Shown: one piece after another, positions 1 to 12,533 of the stretch
Numbering within the stretch: the stretch's first letter is position 1
How the letters are laid out: each line of letters opens with the position of its first letter
Assembly: GCA_001792895.1 (NCBI GenBank)
Contig: MARA01000004.1
Span: forward strand, 124,001 to 188,000
DNA: 64,000 nt
Source: Lentinus brumalis
Taxonomy: Eukaryota > Basidiomycota > Agaricomycetes > Polyporales > Polyporaceae
Direction of reading: 5' to 3'
Program-made: the position numbers and the translations under genes
Notes under the pieces: generated by a model
The model's database searches: none
What the model saw: the letters and a program-made list of their open reading frames with translations, nothing else
Told to the model about the DNA's origin: nothing

Positions 1-734
1 GAATCATGGAGAACTCTACCTTCTCGATAGCCTTGGAGTGGCTCGGATCTGGCCCGCACACTGGCAAGCTCTGAGTCTAACGCAGGCCTACTAAGTACTG
101 TATCTCACAGCGACAGCAGTCCGAGTCGTGTGTTCATCAATCAAGTGAGTCTGGACCTTATGTGGTGACGTCAAGCGGACCTTCGTGGGCATATATATAC
201 GTGCCTTCGCGCATCGATTGTCCCGCCTTTCGCCTCCTCCCCCCACCTACGCCATCTGAGCCTGCGCCTGTTCATCTTGAACTATCTCGTTCTCCCTGCT
301 CTAGATGTTGGCCGAAAACCCGAAAACTGCGAAAACACGCCGTCCGATCGAGCAGACGCGCAGATGAATGCTCGCAGACACCGAGGCGCTCAGTAGAGGG
401 CCGAAGCACAGTTGTATCAAGCTGCTGATGACAGTCATGGGCTGATCAGCATATGCCAAACCCCAGATTGCAGGGAAAAGGACGTCGGGGCGATAGGGGG
501 TGGATGAGACTCGAAACGTCGAGGTGCGAGTCACATACAAATTCTCAGGCCTATCGGGCGACTGACTTATAAGTATCTAGCCGTCGGACTACCGTCGGAT
601 AGCGACCAGCTGCCATCTCTCACATCGACCACCACGGTCTACCATCCCCCGCCTCGTAGTGAGTCGGTACCTCTGAAGTGGCAATGCCTATCTGACCCTC
701 GAACAGGACGGATCCCTTCATAGATATACGCGCT
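1..734. other. Upstream intergenic region, no gene recognised
   Basis: No reading frame here looks like a known protein. A TATA-like run lies at about 190-199. The rest is presumably promoter and 5' UTR of the F-box gene starting at 735. The window edge prevents saying whether another gene's end lies further left. Confidence 0.4.
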
Positions 735-1931
735 ATGCCGTCGACGACTCGTATACCCCCGGAGCTCTGTGACCAGACTATAGATTACCTCTGGGACGAC
801 CTAGAGTCCCTCCGAGCATGCAGCCTCACCTGTAAGGACTGGCTTCCGAGCAGCCGTTTCCACCTCTTCCGCAACCTCCGCCTCCGGCACGCGGACGACG
901 TCGCACGCTTCCGTGCTCTCCTCACCTCCTCCCCTTCGATCGCCCATTTTGTCCGCAAGCTTTCGCTCAGCGCGGACTATGACGGTACGACCACCGATGG
1001 CACAGCACGCGAAGACGACGGCTGGGTGAACGGCGCGGCAGAGCTCTTCCCCTGGCTCGACAACGTGACAACGCTCGCTCTCGCGCGGGTGAGGTGGCAT
1101 GCGCTCAGCCCCGAGACGCGCGCAGCGTTCGCGGGGGTATCGAAGTCCGTACGCCAGCTCTTCCTCTTCGAAGTCTCCTTCGACGCGTCCCGCGACGTGA
1201 TTGCGTTCCTCTCCGCGTTCCCCTCCCTCAACGACCTCTACTTCCAAGCCGTCTCGTGGAAGCACGACTCCCCGTCCCCATTCGATGAGCCCACTACGGG
1301 CCTGCAGATTCGCGACGCCGTCCAGGATACCGGACGGATGCATCTCTCGTACCTGTTCCTCGATCCGAAGTCGTCCCCGACGCTCGTGACGGAATGGCTG
1401 CTCAAGCACCCCGACGAGCAGCATCTGCAGACGATCCAGCTCTGCTGGCGCGAACTCGACAACACCCAAGCCGTCGGCGACCTCCTGCAAGCCAGCGGCT
1501 CCTCCCTCGAGTCCCTCCAGGTCGAGTTCCCCGCGGGCATCTCCGAGGACGCCGTCATGCACAACCACCTGAGCCTCGCGAACAACACCGGGCTCCGCGC
1601 GCTGCACTTTGGCGGGCTCGACGTCCGCGCGTCGCAGGCGTTCGTGTCGAACAGGCTGTTCCCGTGGGTGACCGCGATGCTCTCGCAGGTCGGCTCGCGG
1701 CACCTCGAGGAGGTCTCGTTCGCGCTGGAGATCGCGTCCGTGCAGGACCTGCTTGCGCTCGACTGGGCGCGGATCGACGCTGATTTGTGCCGCGAGGAGT
1801 TCCGCGGGCTGATGGTCATGTTCTACGTGTCGTGCGACCAGGATGGGATGGCGAAGGAGGTGCGGAGGGAGATCTCCGAGCGGCTGGGCGGGTTCCAGGA
1901 ACGGGGCAAGCTCTGCATCTCGTGCATCTAG
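735..1931 (+). CDS. F-box / LRR-like protein
   Basis: An intronless 398-residue reading frame. The first 45 residues have the form usual for Agaricomycete F-box proteins: PPELCDQTID, a leucine-rich helix, then SLTCKDWLPSSR. The remainder is a long alpha/beta region with regular leucines, as in degenerate LRR domains of these proteins. The family's known role is substrate recognition for SCF (Skp1-Cullin-F-box) ubiquitin ligases; no substrate can be inferred. A second gene of the same design lies at 25667-26843 on the other strand, and a more distant one at 48664-50509. A 414-residue antisense frame covers the same DNA but looks like a GC-rich shadow. The start is the first ATG in frame. Confidence 0.75.
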   Translation: MPSTTRIPPELCDQTIDYLWDDLESLRACSLTCKDWLPSSRFHLFRNLRLRHADDVARFRALLTSSPSIAHFVRKLSLSADYDGTTTDGTAREDDGWVNGAAELFPWLDNVTTLALARVRWHALSPETRAAFAGVSKSVRQLFLFEVSFDASRDVIAFLSAFPSLNDLYFQAVSWKHDSPSPFDEPTTGLQIRDAVQDTGRMHLSYLFLDPKSSPTLVTEWLLKHPDEQHLQTIQLCWRELDNTQAVGDLLQASGSSLESLQVEFPAGISEDAVMHNHLSLANNTGLRALHFGGLDVRASQAFVSNRLFPWVTAMLSQVGSRHLEEVSFALEIASVQDLLALDWARIDADLCREEFRGLMVMFYVSCDQDGMAKEVRREISERLGGFQERGKLCISCI

Positions 1932-2589
1932 AGAGTTAGTGTTTGCATTCGCGCATTTAGAGGTGCTGCCATATCTTTTGGGATTCTGGGTATCTTTATT
2001 CCTTTCTTTTAGGTCTTCCTGCTGCATAGGGCTACCTGTTGACATCTTATCCTTCTGTACCTAGACTATTGGTTGACTATGTACATGTTTTACTAGACGG
2101 AATAATGTATTGGGAACTGGCCGGTGGTCAGGGTTGCTACTTAGACATCCTCTGCTTGAATTCCGGAAGATGGGGTTGTCGGACAGATAAGTACGTTCGT
2201 CTCGAGGGTAGGGTGTTTGAGCATCTGCGTATCAACATGTATACACAGTACTATCCATTGAACTTGTCGCCATCCTGTGCGGTCGTATGCATATGCCTGC
2301 TGCGGGTATTTGGTGACGTTGAGACCAGTCCAGTGCTGATGTCCGCCATGCCACGACGGTCACGCCGCTCACCTCCGCCTTGGGGCTTACATGAAGGATT
2401 GAGATGCAAATGCGCGTGTGTTCAGGAGATCTGATACTAGTATACATGGAATATCCTACTCGGAAAGAAGACCTGACGAGGACGAGGACAATGAGTTAGT
2501 GTACATATGCATGGTATCGGTGACGATCCAGACTCCACAGAGCAGACAACAAGAAAGCAAACAGAACGATACAAGATGGACATCACGTT
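1932..2589. other. Convergent intergenic region
   Basis: This lies between the end of the F-box gene and the end of the Crinkler-like kinase gene. It holds AT-richer 3' UTR-type sequence and no supported gene. Confidence 0.4.
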
Positions 2590-4944
2590 CTATCTGAGCA
2601 GCCTCTGCACCATCCATACATCATGCTCAGCCTTGATGTTGGTCGCAGCCAGAGCATCGAGCGGGCGGACGATCTGCGTGTTGATGCTACGGGGGTACTT
2701 GGCCTCGCCCTCGACGCCCGCCCAATCCCAATCAACGATGAGAATGTCAGCGCCGTCGCCGGGGGCATCCTCCTTACGGACGAGCACGTTGACGTCGCGG
2801 AGGTCTCCGTGAACGAACCCCTTCTCGTGCAAGACGGCGAGCTTAGCCTGCACCTGCTTTTGGGCCTCGGCCAGCGATACAGCGGGCTTGAACGGGGGTT
2901 GAGCTGGCACTTTGTCAGTCGGCTTTTTCTTCGCCGGATCCGCCCTCGCCGCTGCCTTGATGTCCCACATGTTCTTGGGGTATTCCGCGGTCTTGTCGTC
3001 CATGACGACCATGGTCCAGTCGTAAACCTCATTCACCGCACGCAGCGCGGGAGCGAATCCGGCGGAGTGAGCGGCTTTATGGGCTGCGGCGGAGTAACGC
3101 TTGCTGAACTTAACGCAGAGAGGCGTCCCGTCCTCGTGAAGAACGCGGAAGATTCTCTTCTCCTCGATAGCTTCGATATACGTGAATCGGTGAGACTCGC
3201 CGTCGTCGTCCTTGTAGAAGTCGCGGAAGGGGAAGTCAGCTCGTGGAGTGCGTTCGAAGGGCAAATTAGGGTAACGGTCCCGCAGAGCGTGCACAGCGAC
3301 GCGTAGAGCGGCTAGTGCCCGCTCTCCCCCTTGAAGCTCCGCTTCGTTCGTTGTGTGTGCATGAAGGGGAATACAGCAGAGGTGTTCGACATTGGGCCCC
3401 TCATCGTAAACGGCAGCGGCGATAGCGAGATACGGCCCTTAACTCTGATTCAGCAACGGCCGCAGTGAGAGATCAGAAATACGTACCGAAGTGCAGAACG
3501 ATTATTGCGGGCAAGTTGCACCGTGCCTCGTCTGGATTGTCCTCAGTATGATCCATGAAGTAACGAACGTTCTCTATCCAGTAGTGGATGGCCTCGACAT
3601 AGGGATCCGAATTGCTCGTGCCGATCTCGTGCTTGACCTCCTGCACATAGTATACGAGCTCGATCCCCAGCACACCAGCACGGAGGTCACCGTCGTCGTG
3701 GAACCTGCTAGACCCTACGTAACCCCGCGATGCACGTGCGGGTAGGATGCCTCCATTTGTGAGGATGTCCGTGAACTCTTCTCGCCGCCGAGCCTCGTCC
3801 TCAAAGTTCAAGGAAGCAGTCGCACGTAGTCTTTCAAAGCACTGGATGTCCTGAGGGGTAGGCATGATTGACTTGACGTCGCAGCGAAGCCTGCAGAGAG
3901 TCTCGTCCAGGAGAGTCGGCGGGGTAGAACGTTGATATGGCCGACCGCAGTGAATCCGATGCGCCTCGCTCTCCTGCGCTTTCCTAAAATTACCCACTTT
4001 GGCCTCAGAAGACGGCGCCTTGGGGGAAGAAGTACGATCAAAGTAGACGCGTCGTCGCTTGCTGAATGCGAGCGGCTGCAGTATGCCATCCTCGTCTTCC
4101 TGTGCTTCGGGAGCTGCGGGAAGGGGTTGGCATCTCCGGTCAGGCGGTAGACAATGGACCACTTACAGTCAGGAGGGACGATGACAAACTGTAGTTCTCC
4201 CTTCGCCATCCCCCAGGGATGAAGGTCGTTCAACAATGCGCCGTGAATTGCCCTTGGAAGATCTTCTAGGGTCTGCGACTCAATGACAGCCTTCAGTTCG
4301 TCTTCCGGGTCCCACGCGGTCCCTTCCGGGAACTGCAGAACGGGTGAGCGCCTACACTCTGTGTTGCAGACGTTCAACATACCTGATACATAACGTGACC
4401 ATCAGCTCTGGGGGGCAAGAGGCGTTTGACTGAGTCGCCGAGAGGGACCTGCTCAAACGTCGCAACTTCCTGCGTTCCCGTGTTATATACCGCGATACTG
4501 GAATAGTGGTCTGTACAGGTCAGGCGCAAATCACGGTAAGCTTCACAGCGAGTATTCACCATGTCTTACGACTAGGTGAAGGTCACCGTCCTGGACCGTC
4601 TGCAACCACTCCTCATGGTTGCGGTGCTTGTGGCGCTTCAGGCCTTTGTTGAGAGTCTTGAAATGCTCACGCAGAGCGGATCGCGCAACGGATGGGGTCT
4701 CCAAGTCGTCGATGCTAATTTCGCCGGGTGGCACCTGTCGAATGCTTGTAAATTCAATTGTAGAAAGACATGCAGAAAAAAGACATACAAGCCAGACGCT
4801 GCCATAGAGTGGCTCTACCTTCCGCACCGCCTCTTTGAAGGCATACGACGATACATTGCGGCTGATGGTGAAGTCACGGAAGTCATTGCATTCAAGACAG
4901 AAGAGATACATTGTGACCTGGGACTCCTCAGCAGCGTCAGCCAT
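2590..4944 (-). CDS. Crinkler-like N-terminal domain fused to a protein-kinase-like domain
   Basis: I assembled this gene from six exons with introns of about 49-54 nt. The ATG is at 4944. Introns are near 4800-4740, 4560-4510, 4390-4340, 4180-4130 and 3486-3438. The first ~100 residues resemble the ubiquitin-like header of Crinkler proteins: an LFCLE strand, a helix, 'VWLVPPGEISIDDL', and a closing 'DGDLHLVVR' strand. The C-terminal ~350 residues are kinase-like: CVKFSK (possible ATP lysine), FVHGDLRDVNVLV (HxDxxxxN loop) and VDWDWAG (metal-binding Asp). This arrangement is known for fungal CRN-kinase proteins, which have been linked to host interaction or to conflict between nuclei or genomes. 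The role here is inference. The kinase part is more certain than the header. Confidence 0.6.
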
Positions 4945-5740
4945 GGTGATGAGGAGGACGGTGACGTTGAGAGCGGACAAGGGTCAAATTCAAGTTCAAC
5001 TTCGCGATCGGGAACAGAGCGCTAGCGCTCGTAATTGCTCTGTGGAGAAGTGCCTCCCAAAGTCAAATAGTAGTCCTTGAGTATTGCCGCAGTCCTGATC
5101 AGTCGCGGGAGCTTGGGTACTTAGATACCGAGGTTGCAGAGAGGCGGCCGGATGGAGAAGAATTGGAGAAGACGGTCATGGTTCAGCTGAACAGAGCCCG
5201 AAGTGTGGATAGGCGCCCGTATTCTGACTGCGGATTTGGACGTCTCGCAGGCCTCGGACTCTCCGTTCTCGTAGCAAAACAGCTTGTAGTTCCGTAGATA
5301 CCGTGTACACCCTAGTCCGAATATATCTCCTTCTCCTCCACTTCCTCGTGCTCCTCCAAGTCTGCCTCTACAGCCTCCACAATATTGAGACCCCGTGCTG
5401 TTCCCCATATCCCCCCGTCGTAGAGTATGTTCCCCCGCCGTGGAGTACGGAACCACCGTTGCGCACAGAGCCAAGTGGTCAATCAGAGATATTCTCGCAG
5501 GATCTCGCGATACTTCCGCCGGGATGCCCGCCTCGAGGCTACCCACCGCCCGCGGCAATCAGCGTGTTATTGGAAACAAGTCCTCATCATCTTCGAGGAG
5601 TCACGCCAGTGTCGTACATGTCTGACGACAGAATACACAGATTGATACTACGAGCCGCAACGTCTAGGACAGATACTACAACGACTACTACTACAGTACA
5701 CTTATTGTATACTTCTCTCTAGATTCCTTCACGCACCATG
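4945..5740. other. Intergenic region, no supported gene
   Basis: This lies upstream of the Crinkler-like kinase and downstream of ADE4. A 145-codon minus-strand frame at 5121-5558 has no recognisable domain and I do not call it. A short ACT-rich run lies at about 5670-5695. Confidence 0.4.
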
Positions 5741-7957
5741 CTACCGCAACGAGTGCGTATTATGCAAGCCTACAGTACTATCCGCGCCGTTCATCGGGCC
5801 GCTGCAGCCCACCGCAATCTCGCGGCTCTCCTGGGCACCCTCCGCGCTCTTGTCTTTGACAGCGCCGCCGCCCTTGCCCTCCATCGTGTCGAGCCCGCCG
5901 AGCTCCAAGCGCTGCTTGACGTTGTCCGCGCGCAGCTGCTCGAGCGAGGCGAGATACGCCTCGTCGACGCCGCCCGTGACGTACTCGCCCGTGAAGACGG
6001 AGCAGTCGAACGCCTCGATGGCCGGGTTGAACTGCCGCACGGACGAGATGAGGTCGGGCAGCGTCTGGAAGATGACGAGGTCCGCGCCGATGGCGGACGC
6101 AATCTCGTCCGTCGTGCGCTCGTGCGCGACCAGCTCCGTGCGCGAGGGCATGTCGATGCCGTACACGTTCACGTGTCTGGAGGACGGTCAGCCGAGGAAG
6201 GCGGGCGGAGAGGGCGGCTTACCGTATGGGAGGGGCGCAGCTCGCGACGATGACCTTCTTCGCGCCGACGTCCTTCGCCATCTGGACAATCTCCTTCGAC
6301 GTCGTGCCGCGTACGATAGAGTCTGCAAGTGTGTGAGCCACAGTCCCAAGAGTCCGAAGAAGGCGACGCACCGTCGACGATGAGGACGTTCTTGTCCGCA
6401 AACTCGAGCGCCATCGCGTTCAGCTTCCGCCGGACGTTCTTGCGCCGCATCTGCTGCCCGGGCATGATGAACGTCCGCCCGACGTACCGGTTCTTGATGA
6501 ACCCCTCGCGGTACGGCAGCCCCAGCTTCTGCGCCAGATTCAGCGCCGCGACACGCGACGTGTCCGGCACAGGGATCACGACGTCCACCGTGAGGTTGCG
6601 CTCCCGCAGGACGCGCTCCACCTCGTCCGCGAGCGCGTCGCCCATCGCCATGCGGCTCCGGTACACGCTGATCCCGTCCAGGACCGAGTCCGGGCGCGCA
6701 AAGTACACGTACTCAAAGATGTCCGGGGCAAACGTCGCGGGCTGGCTGACCTGCCGCCTGCTCACGCCGTTGCGCGTGATGATGATCGCCTCGCCCGGCT
6801 TGACGTCCTCCCAGTCCGTGAAGCTGCTGGCGTCCGCGACGACGCTCTCGCTCGCGAACAGCCAGTCCTTCCCGGAGCCGCCGCCGAGGGCCTTGCGGGA
6901 GCCCATCCCGAGGGGCCGGATGCCGTTCGGGTCGCGGAACGCGATGATACCGAAGCCTGCGAGCATCGCGACGCAGGCGTACGCGCCCTTGACCTGCTCC
7001 ATGAGCCCGCCGATCGCGGTGAATATGTCCTCCTCGTTGATACGGAATTTGCCCGTCTTCTGGAGGTTGTCGGCGAAGATGTTGAGGAGCAGCTCGGAGT
7101 CGGAGTTCGTGTTGATGTGCCGGTGTGCAACGGCGTCCATGAATTGAAGAAGAGAGGACGTGTTGATAAGGTTGCCATTCTGTATCACTGGTCAGCAACG
7201 AACTCGTAGAGTGGGAGGATATCGAACAAGTCTCCACTGATGGCATGCTCTGATCGAGTAAAGCACCATAATCTTATCATCACGTACATATGGGTGGTAC
7301 TGAGTTCAAGACCCGCCAGTCTGGACTGCACACTTCGCTACTCGTCTTACTCATGACGACAAGAGGAGAAGTGACCAGCGGCTCTGCACGGCGCAATCTG
7401 CTGTGATGCCAGAGCTCAAAACAGGTGCTTCCGTGTGAAGCGCGCCTCGCCGGGAACGCTCCGCCACAGCAGTGGAAGATAATACCATGAGTACTGCGGA
7501 ATAGACGAAGCGTACATTGTAGGAGTGGTGATACCGCGGATCGTCGAAGAGAAGAGAAGTATAGCAGAACGAGACGAGACGAGACTTACATGGGCCATCA
7601 CGATTCCATAGGGCGAGTTGACGTAGAAAGGTTGTGCCTCCGCGTGGTTCGAGCTGCCCGCAGTCGGATACCGCACTTCGCAAACGTCAGACCTCCATGA
7701 ACATGTTTTCATATGTCCGAGGGCGACGTACCGTGGCCTACACCCATTCCGCCGACCAGTTTTGAGACGGCTGAGGCGTCAAACACGTCTCTGACCATTC
7801 CGTTGGCCTTGCACTGGTAGAAGCGACCCTTATGACCGCAGGTGACGATGCCGCATGCATCCTGGCCGCGGTGCTGGAGAAGAGCGAGACCTTCGCAGAT
7901 CTCAGAAGCAGCATCGATCGTCGGGTCGTGGAGGAGGAGGCCTAGGATTCCGCACAC
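5741..7957 (-). CDS. ADE4: Amidophosphoribosyltransferase (first step of de novo purine synthesis)
   Basis: The enzyme converts PRPP and glutamine to phosphoribosylamine. The protein begins MCGILG, placing the catalytic N-terminal cysteine at residue 2. Glutaminase motifs follow ([36 protein letters not shown]), and the PRPP-binding loop is [13 protein letters not shown]. These motifs run continuously across spliced exons. Introns lie at about 7684-7739 and 7191-7589, and two short ones near 6325-6370 and 6177-6222. The second intron is about 399 nt, far longer than the ~50 nt norm here. The gene is divergent from ATP2 across about 517 bp. The C-terminal ~60 residues are low in complexity and less conserved. 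Identification is secure; exact splice points are read by eye. Confidence 0.93.
7191..7589 (-). other. Unusually long ADE4 intron
   Basis: On the minus strand the donor GTAAGTCTC follows the codons for GIVMAH and the acceptor ATACAG precedes NGNLIN. The protein is contiguous across the junction in this family, so the ~399 nt between are intron. It contains several other GT and AG sites and no recognisable gene. Confidence 0.7.
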
Positions 7958-8474
7958 TGTTCCGGGGTCAGACGGCGCGTATACGACGGGGAAAAGAGCA
8001 CTAACTGGCTGGAGTCGGCGAGTGGAGGAACGAGGGGGCGAGGAACGTGCGCTGCGGTTGTGTACAACATCTTTCTAACTCTGCGTTCAGGCAATCGAGG
8101 ATAGACTTCGGGCCTCTCCCAAAATTTCAGGCCCACCGGACCGTCGCAGGCGCTACCGGGGCGCGGCAGTGTTCGGGGTCCGCGGTGCCAATAAGTAGGC
8201 GCGCGCAGACGTCGGCCGATGCGTGTCTGCGAAGAGTGTGCTTCCTGTGCGCACTGTGTGTGGTATGGATGCGTAGCTAGCGATTCACGCAACGTCGGCC
8301 GCGGGTCGAGGAGCAGCCAGCGGACGGAGGGGACGGGACGGAGGAGAGGCGGTGGGCGGAGGAGGTCGGGGGAGGCCGGCAACGGGGTGTCGGAGTTTGA
8401 ACGTGGAACTTTATTCCCCTACGTGTCTTGGGTCGAGCTCTCACCACCGCACACCTCCAACCCCGTCGTCCACG
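7958..8474. promoter_or_regulatory. Shared bidirectional promoter of ADE4 and ATP2
   Basis: About 517 bp separates the two divergent start codons. A CCAAT pentamer lies at 8188-8192, inside CGGTGCCAATAAG. CCAAT boxes bound by the HAP complex are known regulators of respiratory genes such as ATP2; binding here is inference. GGA/GGC-rich sequence at 8320-8390 is probably the ATP2 5' leader. Confidence 0.45.
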
Positions 8475-10345
<1,871 letters not shown>

Positions 10346-10750
10346 GCGGCTTGCTCGGCGGCTAACCTTTGTGGGCGGGGCGGTCGGAAACGACGGCGTG
10401 GACGTTGCTTCGGTGGTGCAGGGCTGGACCTCGTTTACTTTAGACCTTGCGTTACCAATAAAAACAACCGCATTGGCTTCTCGTGATCCCCTGCATTTCA
10501 CGCGCTGCACGTCTCGGCGTTGGAACCGTGTTCGATGTTCGATGTGGTCTTTTGGGACGGTAGTGTAAGACGCGAATAGATGTGGTCGCGCATACGTCTT
10601 GTGTGCTCTGCTGGCGGCCCCTCAGGCCTCACCTATCGCCGTTGAAGGACGTTCACGCGCACGCCTCTGTCGATGGGAGAGGACCTGAGCTGAGGCTCGA
10701 TGAAGCGCCTAAGCGGGTAAGTAGTACATACATAGGAGCGGGGTACAGCA
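10346..10750. other. ATP2 3' region
   Basis: An AATAAA-like element (CCAATAAAAAC) lies near 10455-10467, about 115 bp after the stop, and is a plausible polyadenylation signal for ATP2. I see no gene. Confidence 0.45.
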
Positions 10751-11312
10751 GATGGGGGTTACACATGTTCCCCTTGTTTCATGGCGCATATAGAGCGAAG
10801 TTTCGAGGGTGCCAGTCTGGACACAGGGAAGCAATGGAGAGCTGGGAAGTTTTAAGGAACAATTCATGGAGAGCATAGACACCGACAGCGGCGACGCGGA
10901 GACAGTATGAACGGACCGAAAGCAAGACGCAAAGGCCAAAGCACGGAGGATGCGAGAGGGCGGGGACATGGAAAGGGTTGTAAGGGATGCATGCGATGTG
11001 TATGGTTCAAGATGTGTTGGACACCCAGGCCAGAGCAGCGGATGGGGTTCACACATGTTTACGTTGTTACATGGTGCATACAAAGCGAAGATCCGAGGGA
11101 AGTTGTGAGGAATGATTCATGGAGAGCATAGATAGCAACGACAGCGACCGCGCGGACACAACGAAAACGAACCGAAAGCAAGATGCACAAGGCGTAAGCA
11201 CGAAGAATGCGAGAGGACGGCGACCTTGGGAGGGTTGCACTTGGGGATGCATGCGATGTGCATTGAAGTGGTGATGGTTCACGATGTGTTGGACACCCGG
11301 ACCAGAGCGCGA
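10751..11312. repeat. Two diverged tandem copies of a ~290-bp unit
   Basis: Copy 1 runs about 10751-11040 and copy 2 about 11041-11312. Matching landmarks occur in the same order: CACATGTT at the start, GCGAAG, TTCATGGAGAGCATAGA, ACCGAAAGCAAGA, GATGCATGCGATGTG, GATGTGTTGGACACCC, and CCAGAGC at the end. Copy 2 is slightly shorter. Frames in the unit are not preserved between the copies, so I read it as noncoding. Confidence 0.75.
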
Positions 11313-11509
11313 TGCTTATATGTTTTCCGTGGTCTGCGTGTGAGAGCTCGGGGTCGCGGGGACGGAGGGACGGAGGGAGGGGGACGCGTGACCACAGGTG
11401 AAGTGTCAACTGTAGCATGTCATGCCGGCGGCGGTGAGCAGAATTTTGCGACACTCGACATCCCAGATGCGACTCACCAGCAATGGGTACCGAAACAGAA
11501 GCCGAGGAG

Positions 11510-12356
11510 TCAGGCATAGATTGCGGAGTTTGAGCGGCGGGGCCCGAAGTGCGCAACCCAGAAGACTTGATTGTGCGCAACCCGGAAGACTTGATTGTAC
11601 GGCTCCATAAGCCCTTTGAAAAGACTCTCGCCCATGAGCAGATCGACACGCCGCAAGCCCGCCTCCTTCTCTGCTAAACAGACAGCCGGCGGGTTATCCT
11701 CACACCGTCGTATGAAGGCGTCGAATATGGCCTTGGGGTGGTCCATGTACGCTGCGGAGTCTTCCCGCGACAGGACCGTCTGGAGGTCGTTGTAGATCGC
11801 CTCGAACACATCCCTCACTTGCAGGACTCCGCCGTCGTTGCGCCTCACGGTGATCTTCCACTGGGGGAAACTTTGATAGCCGATGACCATCTCGCGGAGC
11901 GGTGGCAGGTGGTTGCACACTACAGCATCGAGGATGTCATCGACTTCCGACTGGCGGTATCTGTGAGGGAACGGTCGCCTGAAGTCGTAGGCGACAATAT
12001 TCCCAACGGGCTTTCGAAGATCAAACTCCACCTCGCGAGGACTGATGCTTCTGGACGTCAGGACCGGAAGTACCGACCAGTGAGCCAGCACATCGCCCGG
12101 AGGGGACCGCGACCTGGGCGTCGACCGAGCCCATTGAGAGACAGCTATAGGATGCACGAAGCAAGCAAAGTGAGTCTGACACGCTCCCGCACGCGTGAGA
12201 AGCGAAATACGCACTGTCTCTCAGTTCCAAGATTGACTCACTGGGCGGCAAGTTCGAAGGAGTCAAGGAATTCAGGGTCGGTGATACCACACCCTGTATG
12301 GTCTGTACGGACGACGAGGGTTGGTCGATCAGGGTGTGCGAAGGCAAAACGGCCAC
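11510..12356 (-). CDS. DUF6699-domain protein
   Basis: Two exons. Exon 1 starts at the ATG at 12356. The intron (donor GTGCGT, acceptor CTATAG) spans about 12150-12213. The protein has the layout of the DUF6699 family common in basidiomycetes: 'EVEFDLRKPVGNI', 'PPLREMVIGY', 'WKITVRRNDGGVLQVRDVFEAIY', then a helical C-terminal half with 'GLRRVDLLMGESLFKGL'. Function is unknown for the family. Near the C-terminus a 24-bp direct repeat duplicates eight codons (NQVFxVAH). The gene runs in the same direction as the orphan gene upstream of it at 12534-14199. Confidence 0.7.
11549..11596 (-). repeat. 24-bp tandem duplication inside the DUF6699 coding sequence
   Basis: Units at 11549-11572 and 11573-11596 differ at one base. 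The repeat is a multiple of three and keeps the frame, so it duplicates eight residues close to the C-terminus. Confidence 0.85.
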
Positions 12357-12533
12357 ACGAGTCTCATCGTCGCAATTATCTTGTTCATTTCTGGGAGGGG
12401 GTCTGTAATCATCGACGCCGTGGGGTTGATTGAAAGTCGTCGCCGAGTCTTCAAAACCAGTCGGTAATAGTAGTGCTTTAGAAGGGCATAAGCAGATGAT
12501 TTTGTGCAGCTGGTGCCGCAGCGAACATACAGC

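Noticed and set aside
801..2045. 414-codon minus-strand frame opposite the first F-box gene
   Set aside because: Composition is Arg/Glu/Val-rich with no domain; it is the complement of a GC-rich coding frame with a good F-box.
5121..5558. 145-codon minus-strand frame between the Crinkler-like gene and ADE4
   Set aside because: No domain and no supporting exon structure.
7241..7330. tRNA-like GAGTTCAAGACCC in the ADE4 intron
   Set aside because: Only a T-loop-like word; no paired T-stem, D-arm or acceptor stem.
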